NCBI GenBank assembly: GCA_964571855.1
Contig: CAZNDO010000012.1
Span: forward strand, 1 to 64,000
DNA from: CAYYFX01 sp964571855
Lineage (GTDB): Bacteria > ARS69
Reading direction: 5' to 3'
DNA: 64,000 bases
Shown here one piece after another: positions 50,462-60,566 of this stretch. Under the pieces are notes generated by a model. It did no database searches. It was not told the origin of the DNA and saw nothing but the letters and a program-made list of their open reading frames with translations. Position numbers and translations under genes: made by a program. The first letter of the stretch is position 1, and every line of letters begins with the position of its first letter.

Positions 50462-51307
50462 GTGTCGAGATTGAGCCAGCCCATGCTCTCCGGCGGGTCC
50501 GCCGGCCCGGCGCGCCGCTTGCCGGCGCGCACGATCGTCGCCATCGAGATGATCCAGCAGGCGCTGCAGGATCGCGCCACCGCGCGCACGCGGCGCTGGT
50601 GGGAGAAGTACCTGCGCGGCGAGGCCGTGTTCCGCGGCGTGCGCATGGCCGACGTCCGCCGTGTGGTGCACGCGTGGGATCGCGCGGACGGCGCGGAGTT
50701 CTCGCCGTCGGCGAAGAAGGAGCTGGCGCTCGCGCTCCTCCGCGAGGAGCCCACCGAGGACAAGCTGGCCGGCATCCTCTTCCTGTCCGAGATCCTGCTG
50801 CCGCGCGGCGACCTCGGGCTGCGGGACCTCGCCCGCTTCGCCGGGCTCTTCCGCGACGGCTCGCTCGCCGACTGGAACGCCTGCGACTGGTTCTGCGTGA
50901 AGGTGCTCGGTCCGCTGGCGCGCCAGGCCGGCCCGCGCTGCGCGCGCGCCATCGCGGACTGGCGCTCGTCCGGGAACCTCTGGCAGCGGCGCGCCGCGGG
51001 CGTGGCGTTCGTGGACGCGGCGAAGCACGGCGACGACGGCAACTTCACCGGGTTCACCACCATGCTGCTGCGCGTGTGCGACGCCACCGTCCGCCACCCC
51101 GAGCGCTTCGCCCAGACCGGCACCGGCTGGGTGCTGCGCGAGTTGTCCGTGGCCGAACCGGAGCGCGTGGCGCAGTTCGTGGAGCGCCGGCTGCCGCAGT
51201 TCTCCGGCGAGGCGCTGCGGCAGGCCACGTCCCGGCTGGACAAGACCACCGCGCGGGAGCTCCGCCGCGACGGGCGCCGCTGCCGGCGTCGCGCCGCGGT
51301 CGCGTGA
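50462..51307 (+). CDS. AlkD-like DNA alkylation repair protein
   Basis: A 281-aa HEAT-like protein of the AlkD/AlkC DNA glycosylase family. YLRGEAVFRGVRMADVRRVVHAW is the family's N-terminal signature, and WNACDWFCVKVLGPL with the acidic residue and aromatic partners matches the active-site region; SSGNLWQRRAAGVAFV follows. It excises alkylated bases without base flipping. The C-terminus is strongly basic (RELRRDGRRCRRRAAVA). The start is uncertain: a GTG at 50462, or TTG at 50471 or ATG at 50483 with the same GAGG-like site. Confidence 0.8.
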   Translation: MSRLSQPMLSGGSAGPARRLPARTIVAIEMIQQALQDRATARTRRWWEKYLRGEAVFRGVRMADVRRVVHAWDRADGAEFSPSAKKELALALLREEPTEDKLAGILFLSEILLPRGDLGLRDLARFAGLFRDGSLADWNACDWFCVKVLGPLARQAGPRCARAIADWRSSGNLWQRRAAGVAFVDAAKHGDDGNFTGFTTMLLRVCDATVRHPERFAQTGTGWVLRELSVAEPERVAQFVERRLPQFSGEALRQATSRLDKTTARELRRDGRRCRRRAAVA

Positions 51308-51335
51308 TCCGGCGCGGGCATTCCGGAGGACGACC

Positions 51336-52322
51336 ATGATCCCGGACTTCCGGCGTCGCGCGCGGCTCGCGGCCGGCACGCTGCTCCCGCTCGCGGTGGC
51401 GCTCGCGGCGCAGGCCGCGGAGCCGGTGGCCACGTTCTCCGTGGTGGGCCACGATCCCGCCACCGGGGAGTGGGGCGTGGCGGTGCAGTCGAAGTTCTTC
51501 GCCGTGGGCGCGGTGGTGCCGTGGGCGAAGGCCGGGGCCGGCGCGGTCGCCACCCAGGCCTTCGCGAACACAACCTACGGTCCGCGCGGCCTCGAGATGC
51601 TCGCTGCCGGCAAGGACGCAGCGGCCGTGCTCGAGGCGCTGCTCGCCGACGATTCGGACCGCGCCCGCCGGCAGGTGGGCATCGTGGACGCGAAGGGCAA
51701 CGCGGCCACCTTCACCGGGTCGGAGTGCCAGGCCTGGGCGGGCGGCGAGAAGGGCGCGCACTTCACGGCGCAGGGGAACATCCTCACCGGGGAGGCCGTG
51801 GTGGCGGCGATGGCGCGTGCCTACCGCGAGACGGAAGGCATGCTCGGCGAGAAGCTGATGCGCGCGCTGGAGGCCGGGCAGGAGGCCGGCGGGGACTCGC
51901 GCGGCATGCAGTCCGCCGCCCTCCTCGTGGTGAAGGCGGGCGCCGGCTACGCGGGCTTCGACGACCGCTATTGCGACCTGCGGGTGGACGACCACGCCAC
52001 GCCCATCGCGGAGCTTCGCCGCATCTTCGATCTGTGGAAGGTGCAGGCGCTGATCCAGGAAGGCTACCGGCTCGTGGAGGGAGGGCGCTTCGACGGCGCG
52101 CTGGACGCCGGGCGGCAGGCGGTGGCGCTGGACGCCACCGGGGAATCGCACTACCACCTGGCGTGCTATCTCAGCCGCGCGGGGAAGCCGGCGGAGGCGA
52201 TGGCCACGCTGGTCGAGGCCGTGCAGCGCGACGCCGCGCTCGGCCCGCGCGCCGCCGGGGATCCGGACTTCACGCCGTTGCGGGAGGATCCCGCGTTCCG
52301 CGCGCTCACCGCGCCGAAGTAG
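51336..52322 (+). CDS. Exported DUF1028 (Ntn-hydrolase-like) protein with TPR-like tail
   Basis: A 328-aa exported protein. After the signal peptide comes TFSVVGHDPATGEWGVAVQSKFFAVGAVVPWA, the hallmark of DUF1028, a family related to N-terminal-nucleophile hydrolases, and VATQAFANTTYGPRGLEML. The final ~80 residues contain TPR-like helices (ALDAGRQAVALDATGESHYHLACYLSRAGKPAEAMATL). Substrate unknown. ATG with GGAGG upstream; converges on the sugar dehydrogenase-like gene six bases away. Confidence 0.82.
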   Translation: MIPDFRRRARLAAGTLLPLAVALAAQAAEPVATFSVVGHDPATGEWGVAVQSKFFAVGAVVPWAKAGAGAVATQAFANTTYGPRGLEMLAAGKDAAAVLEALLADDSDRARRQVGIVDAKGNAATFTGSECQAWAGGEKGAHFTAQGNILTGEAVVAAMARAYRETEGMLGEKLMRALEAGQEAGGDSRGMQSAALLVVKAGAGYAGFDDRYCDLRVDDHATPIAELRRIFDLWKVQALIQEGYRLVEGGRFDGALDAGRQAVALDATGESHYHLACYLSRAGKPAEAMATLVEAVQRDAALGPRAAGDPDFTPLREDPAFRALTAPK

Positions 52323-52328
52323 CGCGCG

Positions 52329-53822
<1,494 letters not shown>

Positions 53823-54014
53823 GGACACCTCGCTGACATGCCGGAAGAAGCCGCCGGGTCGCCCGATCAAGGTAGCACACCCGGACCGCGCGCTTCCGCT
53901 CCCGCCGTCTCGAGGCCCGCGCGGCAGGGGCGGCCGGATTCGCCCCGTGTGCCCTTGTCGGGGCCGGGAGGGGGAATCATCATGCCGCAAGCGGCCGGGG
54001 CCGCAGGAGGACGC

Positions 54015-55544
54015 ATGATCCAGGAAGCCAGGCGCGATCCGGCCGGCGGTCGCGGCCCGCAGTCCCCCGCGTACGTCCAGACGCTCGCCTTCTTCTCCGG
54101 CATGTCCATCATGGCGGTGGAGCTGTGCGCGTCCCGCCTCGTGGCGCCGTTCTTCGGCACCTCCACCTTCGTTTGGACGAACATCATCGGCGTCATCATG
54201 GTGGCGCTGTCGGTGGGGTACATGGTCGGGGGCCGGCTGGCGGACCGGCACGCGGACCTGGACTTCCTGCTGAAGCTCCTGCTCGCGGCCTGCGCCTACC
54301 TGCTCGTCCTGCCGTTCGCCGCGCCGCCCGTGCTGCGCTGGCTGACCGGCGCGCTGGTGGGGTTGCAGTCCTCGTTCTCGTTCCTGTTCGCGGGGTCGCT
54401 CGCCGGCATCCTGCTGCTCTTCGCCCCGCCGATCGTGCTGCTGGGCATGACCAGCCCCTTCCTCGTGCGCGTGCTCGCGCGGCACGACCGCGTCGGCGCG
54501 TCCGCCGGGCGCATCTTCGGCATCTCCACGATCGGCAGCGTGCTTGGGACGTTCCTGCCGGTGCTGGTCTTCATCCCCGCGGTGGGGACGGGACGGACGA
54601 TCCTGATCTTCGCGGGCGCCCTGTTCGCGGTGGCGGCGTTCGGGCTGCGGCGGCGCGGCGCCGCGGGCGTCGCGGCCGCGGCCGTAGTGCCGTTCCTCGT
54701 GCCGATCCCCGAGGCGCGGCGAACGCCGGGACTCGTGTGGGCGGGGGAGTCCGCCTACCAGTACATCGAGGTCTTCGACCGCGGGACCATGCGCTTCCTC
54801 AGCTACAACGACGGCGCGGGCTTCCAGACCGTGGCCAACAAGGCCGGCCCGTTCACGGGGCTGTACTACGACTACTACGCGCTGCTGCCGCTGTTCCTGC
54901 GGCGGACCGAGGGCAGCGCGCTCCTGCTCGGGCTCGGCGGCGGGGTCATCGCGAACCAGTACCGCTACTTCCACCCGGGCATCGCCATGGACGCGGTGGA
55001 GATCGACCCGGAGGTCATCCGCGTGGCGCGCGAGCACTTCGCCCTGACCGACGCCACGCGCACGTTCGACCAGGACGGCCGGGTCTTCGCGAACCGCTCG
55101 CGGGACCGGTACGACATCGTGATCATCGACGCGTACACGCAGCAGATCTACGTGCCGTTCCATATGACCACGCGGGAGTTCTTCCGCACCGTGAAGGACC
55201 GGCTGACGGACGGCGGCCTCGTGGCGATGAACGTGTCGTCCGCGCGCGACGATGCGCCGCTGATGAGCGCCATCGATGCCACGCTGCGCACCGTCTTCGC
55301 GCACGTCTACCGGCTGCACATCCCGGGCTCCTACGACAACGTCGTCCTCGCGTCGGAGCGGCCGGTGGACTTCGCGCTCCCCGCGGGCGAGCACGGCGAC
55401 GTGCTGGCCCGTCTGGCGGAGCGGTGTCGCCGGGGCTTCGCGGAGGTGCCGGCCGGCACGGGCGTCCGCCCGCTCACGGACGATCGCGCCCCCGTGGAGC
55501 ACATGGTGGACTGGGAGTTGCTGGAGCGACGCCGCGCGCCCTAG
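54015..55544 (+). CDS. Membrane-bound spermidine synthase-like protein
   Basis: A 509-aa fused protein. The N-terminal ~200 residues have seven or so hydrophobic segments (FSGMSIMAVELCASRLVAPFFGTSTFVWTNIIGVIM is the usual opening). The C-terminal half is a spermidine synthase-type Rossmann fold: ALLLGLGGGVIANQY, VEIDPEVIRVAREHF, FDQDGRVFANRS, YDIVIIDAYTQQ. The family (YhbX/SpeE-like with membrane part) may make polyamines or modify another amine. ATG with GCAGGAGG upstream. Diverges from the sugar dehydrogenase gene. Confidence 0.85.
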   Translation: MIQEARRDPAGGRGPQSPAYVQTLAFFSGMSIMAVELCASRLVAPFFGTSTFVWTNIIGVIMVALSVGYMVGGRLADRHADLDFLLKLLLAACAYLLVLPFAAPPVLRWLTGALVGLQSSFSFLFAGSLAGILLLFAPPIVLLGMTSPFLVRVLARHDRVGASAGRIFGISTIGSVLGTFLPVLVFIPAVGTGRTILIFAGALFAVAAFGLRRRGAAGVAAAAVVPFLVPIPEARRTPGLVWAGESAYQYIEVFDRGTMRFLSYNDGAGFQTVANKAGPFTGLYYDYYALLPLFLRRTEGSALLLGLGGGVIANQYRYFHPGIAMDAVEIDPEVIRVAREHFALTDATRTFDQDGRVFANRSRDRYDIVIIDAYTQQIYVPFHMTTREFFRTVKDRLTDGGLVAMNVSSARDDAPLMSAIDATLRTVFAHVYRLHIPGSYDNVVLASERPVDFALPAGEHGDVLARLAERCRRGFAEVPAGTGVRPLTDDRAPVEHMVDWELLERRRAP

Positions 55545-55633
55545 AGCGGGCGGCGAGACGTTGGCGACGGGGCCTCGAGGCAACGGGCCGCAGCACGGCA
55601 GCCCGGAACGGGGGGGGCGTCGCGTGTCGCCGG

Positions 55634-57361
55634 CTACCGCGCGGGGTTCTCCAGCACCACGTGCCGCACCCACACGCCGGTCACGTCGTCCTCGCGGCCG
55701 CCGAGCGCACGGTACCGCTCGATCACGCGCTCCGCGGACGCGGACGGCACCTCGCTCAACCCGCCGGCCCCGCGCAGCCGCGCCTGCGACGCTTCGCCGA
55801 GCGCGGCGTATTGCACCGGGCGGTCCGGCGACGGCGCCGGGAGCGCCGCGAGATCCGACTCCAGCTCCGCCACGGGCTCCGGGCTCACCACGATGAGGAA
55901 GTGCTCGCGCCCGCCCGCGCTCGTGACCGTCCACGCGTTCTCGCGTCCGCCCATCGTTCCGGGCAGCACGAGGGAGGAGTCCGGCGGCAGCGGGTTCCGC
56001 AGGTCGAACGCGGGCTGCGGGAAGAGCAGGTAGGCCTCGCCGCGCTCGTCCTCGTTGATCACGTAGGCGTACACGGCGCGCGTGGCGTGCAGTTCCAGGG
56101 ACAGCCGGTCCCCCGGCTCCACGCGATCGCCGTTCGCCAGGCGCACCGAGCCGCCGTCCGTGCGCAGCACGAGGGCGGCCTCCACGCCGTAGGCCGCGAG
56201 CGCCGGCGCGGCGGGCGGCGGCGGCGCGAACGGGCGCCACGGGCCGCGCGCGGCAAGCACCGCGAGGAGAGCGAACGCCGCGATGACGGCCGCCGTGCGC
56301 ACCCACACCGAAGGCGGCGCTACCGCGCGCGGGCGCGGCCCCGTGCCGCTCGCCGCCGCGGCGCGCAGCGCATCCGCCAGATCGGCCGCGCGCGCGAAGC
56401 GATCGGCGCGCTGGGGCAGCGTGGCGCGGTCCACCACGGCGGCCAGCGCCGCGGGGATCTCCGGCCGCTCGTCCCGCACGGGCGCCACGCCCTGCGCGGC
56501 GCGCACCTTGAGCTCCGCGAGGTCCTCCGCGTTCTCGAACGCATGCCGCCCCACGAGCGCGAAGCGCACGAGCATGCCCAGCGCGTAGAGATCGGTGCGC
56601 TCGTCCGCCGCGCCGCCGGCCAGCAGTTCGGGCGCCATGTACAGGGGCGTCCCCGACGGGCGCAACGACGGGCCGGCCGCATCCTCCAGCGTGGTGCCCA
56701 GGCCGAAGTCCGCCAGCACCCAACGGCCCTCGGCGTCCCGCACGACGTTCGCCGGCTTCACGTCCCGGTGCACGAGCCCCGCCTCGTGGACCGCGGCGAG
56801 CGCGCCCGCGAGATCCGCGCCCAGCCTTGCCGCGTCCGCCGGGGCAAGCGGCCCGTGCACGCGCACGTGCCTCTCCAGCGACGTCCCGCTGGCGAGCTGC
56901 ATCCAGAGCCCCACGCGCCCGTCGCGCACCTCCAGCCCGTGCACCGTGACCACGTTCGGATGGCGCACCCGCGCGGCGGCGCGGCCTTCGCGAAGGAGCG
57001 GCGAGTCGTCCAGGGATGCGGCGTCGTCCCGCAGGAGCTTCAGCGCCACCTCGCGGCGCAGCGCGGGATCCCAGGCGCGCCAGACGTCGCCGCGCGCGCC
57101 CGTGCCCAGGTGCTCCAGCAGGATGAGGCTGCCCCAGCGCGCGGGCTCGGCGCCGCCGGCCAGCGGCCGCGCCGGCTTCGGATCGCGCACGAGGTCCTTG
57201 TGGAACGCGGCGATGCGCGCCACCTCGCGCAGGCTCTCGACGCGGCGCCGCTCGTCGCCGCCGGAGGACGCGAGCGCGCCGTCCCAGTCCACGGCGCTCT
57301 CGTCGCAGACGGACTGCAGCAGCCTCTCGATCGCATCGGTCGCCCGCGGGTCAGCGCTCAT
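55634..57361 (-). CDS. Ser/Thr protein kinase with DUF4384-like C-terminal region
   Basis: A 575-aa Hanks-type kinase. The kinase domain (about 80-345) has LGTGARGDVW, Lys108 (VALKLL), catalytic H198-R199-D200 (HRDVKPANVV), DFG at 218-220 and TPLYMAPELL. A transmembrane segment (VWVRTAAVIAAFALLAVLAA) follows. The outer domain (RLANGDRVEPGDRLSLELHATRAVYAYVINEDERGEAYLLFPQ) matches DUF4384. It overlaps the sigma factor gene by 11 bases, a pairing known for ECF sigma factors controlled by kinases: the kinase may be regulated or transcribed with it. ATG start. Confidence 0.87.
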   Translation of the reverse strand: MSADPRATDAIERLLQSVCDESAVDWDGALASSGGDERRRVESLREVARIAAFHKDLVRDPKPARPLAGGAEPARWGSLILLEHLGTGARGDVWRAWDPALRREVALKLLRDDAASLDDSPLLREGRAAARVRHPNVVTVHGLEVRDGRVGLWMQLASGTSLERHVRVHGPLAPADAARLGADLAGALAAVHEAGLVHRDVKPANVVRDAEGRWVLADFGLGTTLEDAAGPSLRPSGTPLYMAPELLAGGAADERTDLYALGMLVRFALVGRHAFENAEDLAELKVRAAQGVAPVRDERPEIPAALAAVVDRATLPQRADRFARAADLADALRAAAASGTGPRPRAVAPPSVWVRTAAVIAAFALLAVLAARGPWRPFAPPPPAAPALAAYGVEAALVLRTDGGSVRLANGDRVEPGDRLSLELHATRAVYAYVINEDERGEAYLLFPQPAFDLRNPLPPDSSLVLPGTMGGRENAWTVTSAGGREHFLIVVSPEPVAELESDLAALPAPSPDRPVQYAALGEASQARLRGAGGLSEVPSASAERVIERYRALGGREDDVTGVWVRHVVLENPAR

Positions 57362-57950
57362 GGCCCATTCCCTCCGCGAGCCGGGCCAGCGCGCGCTGCA
57401 CCGCCATGCGCGCCGCGTCCCGGGTCGGCTTGCCCGTCATCGCCGCGATCTCGTCGAACTCGAAGTGGAGCTCGAGCCTGAGATGCAGCACTTCCTGGTC
57501 GGCGGCCGAGAGGGCGGCCATGGCGCGCTCGTACCGCGCCAGCACGTCCGCCCCGATGGCTTCCTCCAGGGGCGAGGGGACGGCGTCCGGCAGATCCTCG
57601 GGCACCTCGCCGGGGCCCGGCCGCCGCGCCGCCCACCGCACCTGATCCCGGATACGGTTGAGGATGGCCTGCCGAACGTAGGCCTGGAACCCGCCCGGCC
57701 CCCGGACCTCCACCCGGTCCAGCCCGGTGAAGGTCCGGAGCAGGGCGTCCTGCACCAGATCCTCGGTGTCCAGGAGGGAGCGGGCGTACCGGGGGAGCCG
57801 CCCGGAGGCCCAGCGGCGCAGCCGGGGCACGAACCGGGAGAAGAGTTCGTCCCGCGCCCGGGCATCCCCGGCCTTGGCGGCGTGGAGCAGGTCCTGGGTG
57901 GCGGCCAGGGGAGGGCCGCCGGGCGCCGGAGCGGTCTCGTCGACGGCCAT
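57351..57950 (-). CDS. ECF-type RNA polymerase sigma factor
   Basis: A 199-aa sigma-70 family factor with regions 2 and 4 only. Region 2: FSRFVPRLRRWASGRLPRYARSLLDTEDLVQDALLRTF; region 4: SAADQEVLHLRLELHFEFDEIAAMTGKPTRDAARMAVQRALARL, a helix-turn-helix. It resembles the ECF groups linked to Ser/Thr kinases rather than to anti-sigma factors; indeed, a kinase gene starts within its last codons and no anti-sigma gene is near. ATG with AGGAG upstream. Confidence 0.88.
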   Translation of the reverse strand: MAVDETAPAPGGPPLAATQDLLHAAKAGDARARDELFSRFVPRLRRWASGRLPRYARSLLDTEDLVQDALLRTFTGLDRVEVRGPGGFQAYVRQAILNRIRDQVRWAARRPGPGEVPEDLPDAVPSPLEEAIGADVLARYERAMAALSAADQEVLHLRLELHFEFDEIAAMTGKPTRDAARMAVQRALARLAEGMGHER

Positions 57951-58099
57951 GCCGGATCTCCTGCCGGGGAGGCGCGCAGTATAGGCGAACGGGGCCCCGG
58001 CGCCAGCGGGGAGGCGGCCCCGGACGAGGCGGCAGGTTGTACGGGCCGCCCGGATGGTGCCATAGTGGAACCTGTTCCTCGCCCGCGGGGGAGGCCACC

Positions 58100-59320
58100 T
58101 TGCGCTCCCGTGCAACCCTCGTTGCTTTGCTGATCGCCGCCGGGGCGGCTCATGCCTCGCCGCGCAGCATCGTCGTCTTCCCCGACGGCAGCGGCCAGTA
58201 CCCCACCATCCAGGAGGCCGTGGACGCGGCCACGACCGGGACGGAGATCCTCCTCGCGGACGGGACGTTCCGCGGGGAGGGGAACGCTATCGTCGACTAC
58301 AAGGGGAAGGCGGTCACCATCCGCTCCCTGTCCGGCAACCGATCCGCGTGCGTCATCGAGGGACACTCCGCGGACCGGGAGTGCGGGGGCGCGGTGCTCT
58401 TCGTCACGGGTGAAGGTCCGTTCTCGGTGCTGGCGGACGTCACCATCCGCCAGGCCGGCGCCTGGTCCTCGTACGGTTGCTTCCCGCGTGGCCAGGGCGC
58501 GATCTCCTGCTGGGATTCCTCGCCGACCATCCGCAACGTGCAGTGCATCGACGGCTTCGGCGGGATCGAGATCCGCGATGGCGCGTCGCCCCGCCTGGAG
58601 GACGTGCGCGTGGCCGCCTCGAGCGCGCCGGGCATGATCATCGAGGCGTCGGCGCCGGTCCTCGTGGGATGCGTCGTCGAGGCGAACACGTCGCCCGGGT
58701 CCTGGGGAGGCGGCACGGGCGGCGTCGCCCTGTTCCAATCGGGGGCCACGCTCGAGCGCTGCCGCATCGAGGGCAACGGCGGCTCACCCTGGAACACGGT
58801 CGGGGGCGTCCACATCGGCGGCGGGTCTCCCACGCTGCGGGAGTGCGTGATCGTGAACAACGCCGGAACGCAGACCGGCGCGGTGAACGTGACGGGCCTG
58901 GCTTCCGTGCGGCTCGAGGCGTGCACGATCTCCCGCTGCACCGGGGATGCGGGCGGGATGAGGATCGCCTCCGGGGCGTCGGCCGAACTCGTGCGCACCA
59001 TCCTGTGGGGCAACTGCGGCACCGCGTGGGACGAGGCGCAGCTGGACGGCGGCGCCCTGCTCACGGCGACCTGCGCGGACATCCGCGCCGCCGGGGTCGG
59101 CGGCAGCGGGGCGTACCTGCCGGACGCGGACACCATCGACAACGCCCCCATGTTCTGCGGGCCGCACCTGTGTGGCCTGAACACGGGCGGCTGGTACGCC
59201 GTGGACGAGGACTCCGAGGCGATCACGGCCGCGTGCGGCCCGATCGGGGCGCTGGCGTCGGAGTGCGACATCGGCGTGGAGGCGGTGAGCTGGGGGCGGC
59301 TGAAAGCGCTGTACCGGTAG
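58100..59320 (+). CDS. Secreted beta-helix protein with W-R-K-A-R tail
   Basis: A 406-aa exported protein with signal peptide (LVALLIAAGAAHA). PDGSGQYPTIQEAVDAATTGTEILLADGTF opens a pectin-lyase-like right-handed beta-helix (SPTIRNVQCIDGFGGIEIRDGASPRLEDVRV, SPTLRECVIVNN). The C-terminus is CGPIGALASECD then IGVEAVSWGRLKALYR, nearly identical to the next gene's end and alike to that of the protein at 28633-29931. The start is a TTG with GGGGGAGG six bases upstream. Tandem paralogue of the following gene. Catalytic function not apparent. Confidence 0.82.
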   Translation: MRSRATLVALLIAAGAAHASPRSIVVFPDGSGQYPTIQEAVDAATTGTEILLADGTFRGEGNAIVDYKGKAVTIRSLSGNRSACVIEGHSADRECGGAVLFVTGEGPFSVLADVTIRQAGAWSSYGCFPRGQGAISCWDSSPTIRNVQCIDGFGGIEIRDGASPRLEDVRVAASSAPGMIIEASAPVLVGCVVEANTSPGSWGGGTGGVALFQSGATLERCRIEGNGGSPWNTVGGVHIGGGSPTLRECVIVNNAGTQTGAVNVTGLASVRLEACTISRCTGDAGGMRIASGASAELVRTILWGNCGTAWDEAQLDGGALLTATCADIRAAGVGGSGAYLPDADTIDNAPMFCGPHLCGLNTGGWYAVDEDSEAITAACGPIGALASECDIGVEAVSWGRLKALYR

Positions 59321-59401
59321 CCCGCGCCCCGTCGTGCTTCCATCGTCCGTGCGGCCGGCGCTATCCTGGGGGTCGACCCTCCCGGGGAAGCTGAGGTAGC
59401 C

Positions 59402-60565
59402 GTGAACGGGCTCCGTCGATCCGGCCCACTCCTCGCGCTGGTGCTGACCGCTGCGCTCTCCCGTCCGGCCGCGGCCGAAAGCTATCTCGTCCTGCCGGAC
59501 GGCAGCGGGGACTTCCCCACCATCCAGGCCGCCGTGGACTCCGTGGCCGACGGGGACGAGATCCTGCTCGGCAACGGGACCTTCACCGGGCCGCAGAACA
59601 GCGGCGTCTCGTACCAGGGCAAGGCCATCACCATCCGGTCGCAGTCCGGAGACCGTTCGGCGGTCACCATCGACTGCGAAGGGAACACCGGGTTCGTCTT
59701 CCGGAGCGGGGAGGGCCCGGGCTCCGTGCTGCGGGACCTGACGATCACGAACGCGAACGGCTACACGCCCGGCGCCATCTACAGCGAGGGCGCATCGCCC
59801 CGGGTGCGGAACGTCGCGGTCCGGAGCTCCGGCGGGATCCGGCTCACCGGCGGCTCGCCGGAGCTGGACCACGTGCACTTCACGGAGTCCTACGTGCCGA
59901 TCCTGGTCATGGGCTCCGCGGTCACTCTGACCGGGTGCGTGCTCGAGATGAACACGATCATCGGCACCGGCGGGCACGGCACCCTCTCCCTGTCGGGGTC
60001 CAGTGCCGTGATCGACAGCTGCGTGATCCGCGGCAATATCGGGGATGCGGGCGGCGGTGTGGCGATCCGGAACTGCGCTCCCGTTCTCCGGAATTGCATT
60101 GTCGTCAACAACTCCGGCGGCCACGCCGGTGGCGTCTACGTGTCGGACGGCTCTCCTGCCTTCGAGCGGTGCACGTTGAGCCGCAACATCGGGGTCACCG
60201 GCGGGATCTTCGCGACGAACGGCTCCACCCTGGTGTTGGAGCAGACCGTCGTGTGGGGCAACTGCGGCTTCTCGCGGGACGAGATCTCCCTGGAGCTCGG
60301 CAGCACCCTGAATGCCGCCTGCTCCGATCTCCGCCTTGCCGGCGTGGGTGGAGGGTCGGTGACGACGATGGACGTGATCGACTTCCCGCCCATGTTCTGC
60401 GCCCCGCAACCGTGCGGACCGTCCGTCATCGCGGGCGCGTACGGCGTGGACGAGGAGTCGCACGTCATCCTCGCGGCCTGCGGGCAGATGGGAGCCCTGG
60501 CCGCGGACTGCGACATCGGGATCGAGGCCGTGAGCTGGGGGCGGCTGAAGGCGCTCTACCGCTAG
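59402..60565 (+). CDS. Secreted beta-helix protein with W-R-K-A-R tail (paralogue)
   Basis: A 387-aa exported protein with the same plan as its neighbour: signal peptide (LLALVLTAALSRPAAA), PDGSGDFPTIQAAVDSVADGDEILLGNGTF, a pectin-lyase-like helix (SPRVRNVAVRSSGGIRLTGGSPELDHVHF, APVLRNCIVVNNSGGHAGGVYVSDGSPAFERCTL) and the end CGQMGALAADCDIGIEAVSWGRLKALYR split over the cysteine-rich knot and tail. GTG start with a GAGG-like site upstream. Both genes resemble surface proteins whose helix displays binding loops; no lyase residues were recognised. Confidence 0.82.
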   Translation: MNGLRRSGPLLALVLTAALSRPAAAESYLVLPDGSGDFPTIQAAVDSVADGDEILLGNGTFTGPQNSGVSYQGKAITIRSQSGDRSAVTIDCEGNTGFVFRSGEGPGSVLRDLTITNANGYTPGAIYSEGASPRVRNVAVRSSGGIRLTGGSPELDHVHFTESYVPILVMGSAVTLTGCVLEMNTIIGTGGHGTLSLSGSSAVIDSCVIRGNIGDAGGGVAIRNCAPVLRNCIVVNNSGGHAGGVYVSDGSPAFERCTLSRNIGVTGGIFATNGSTLVLEQTVVWGNCGFSRDEISLELGSTLNAACSDLRLAGVGGGSVTTMDVIDFPPMFCAPQPCGPSVIAGAYGVDEESHVILAACGQMGALAADCDIGIEAVSWGRLKALYR

Positions 60566-60566
60566 C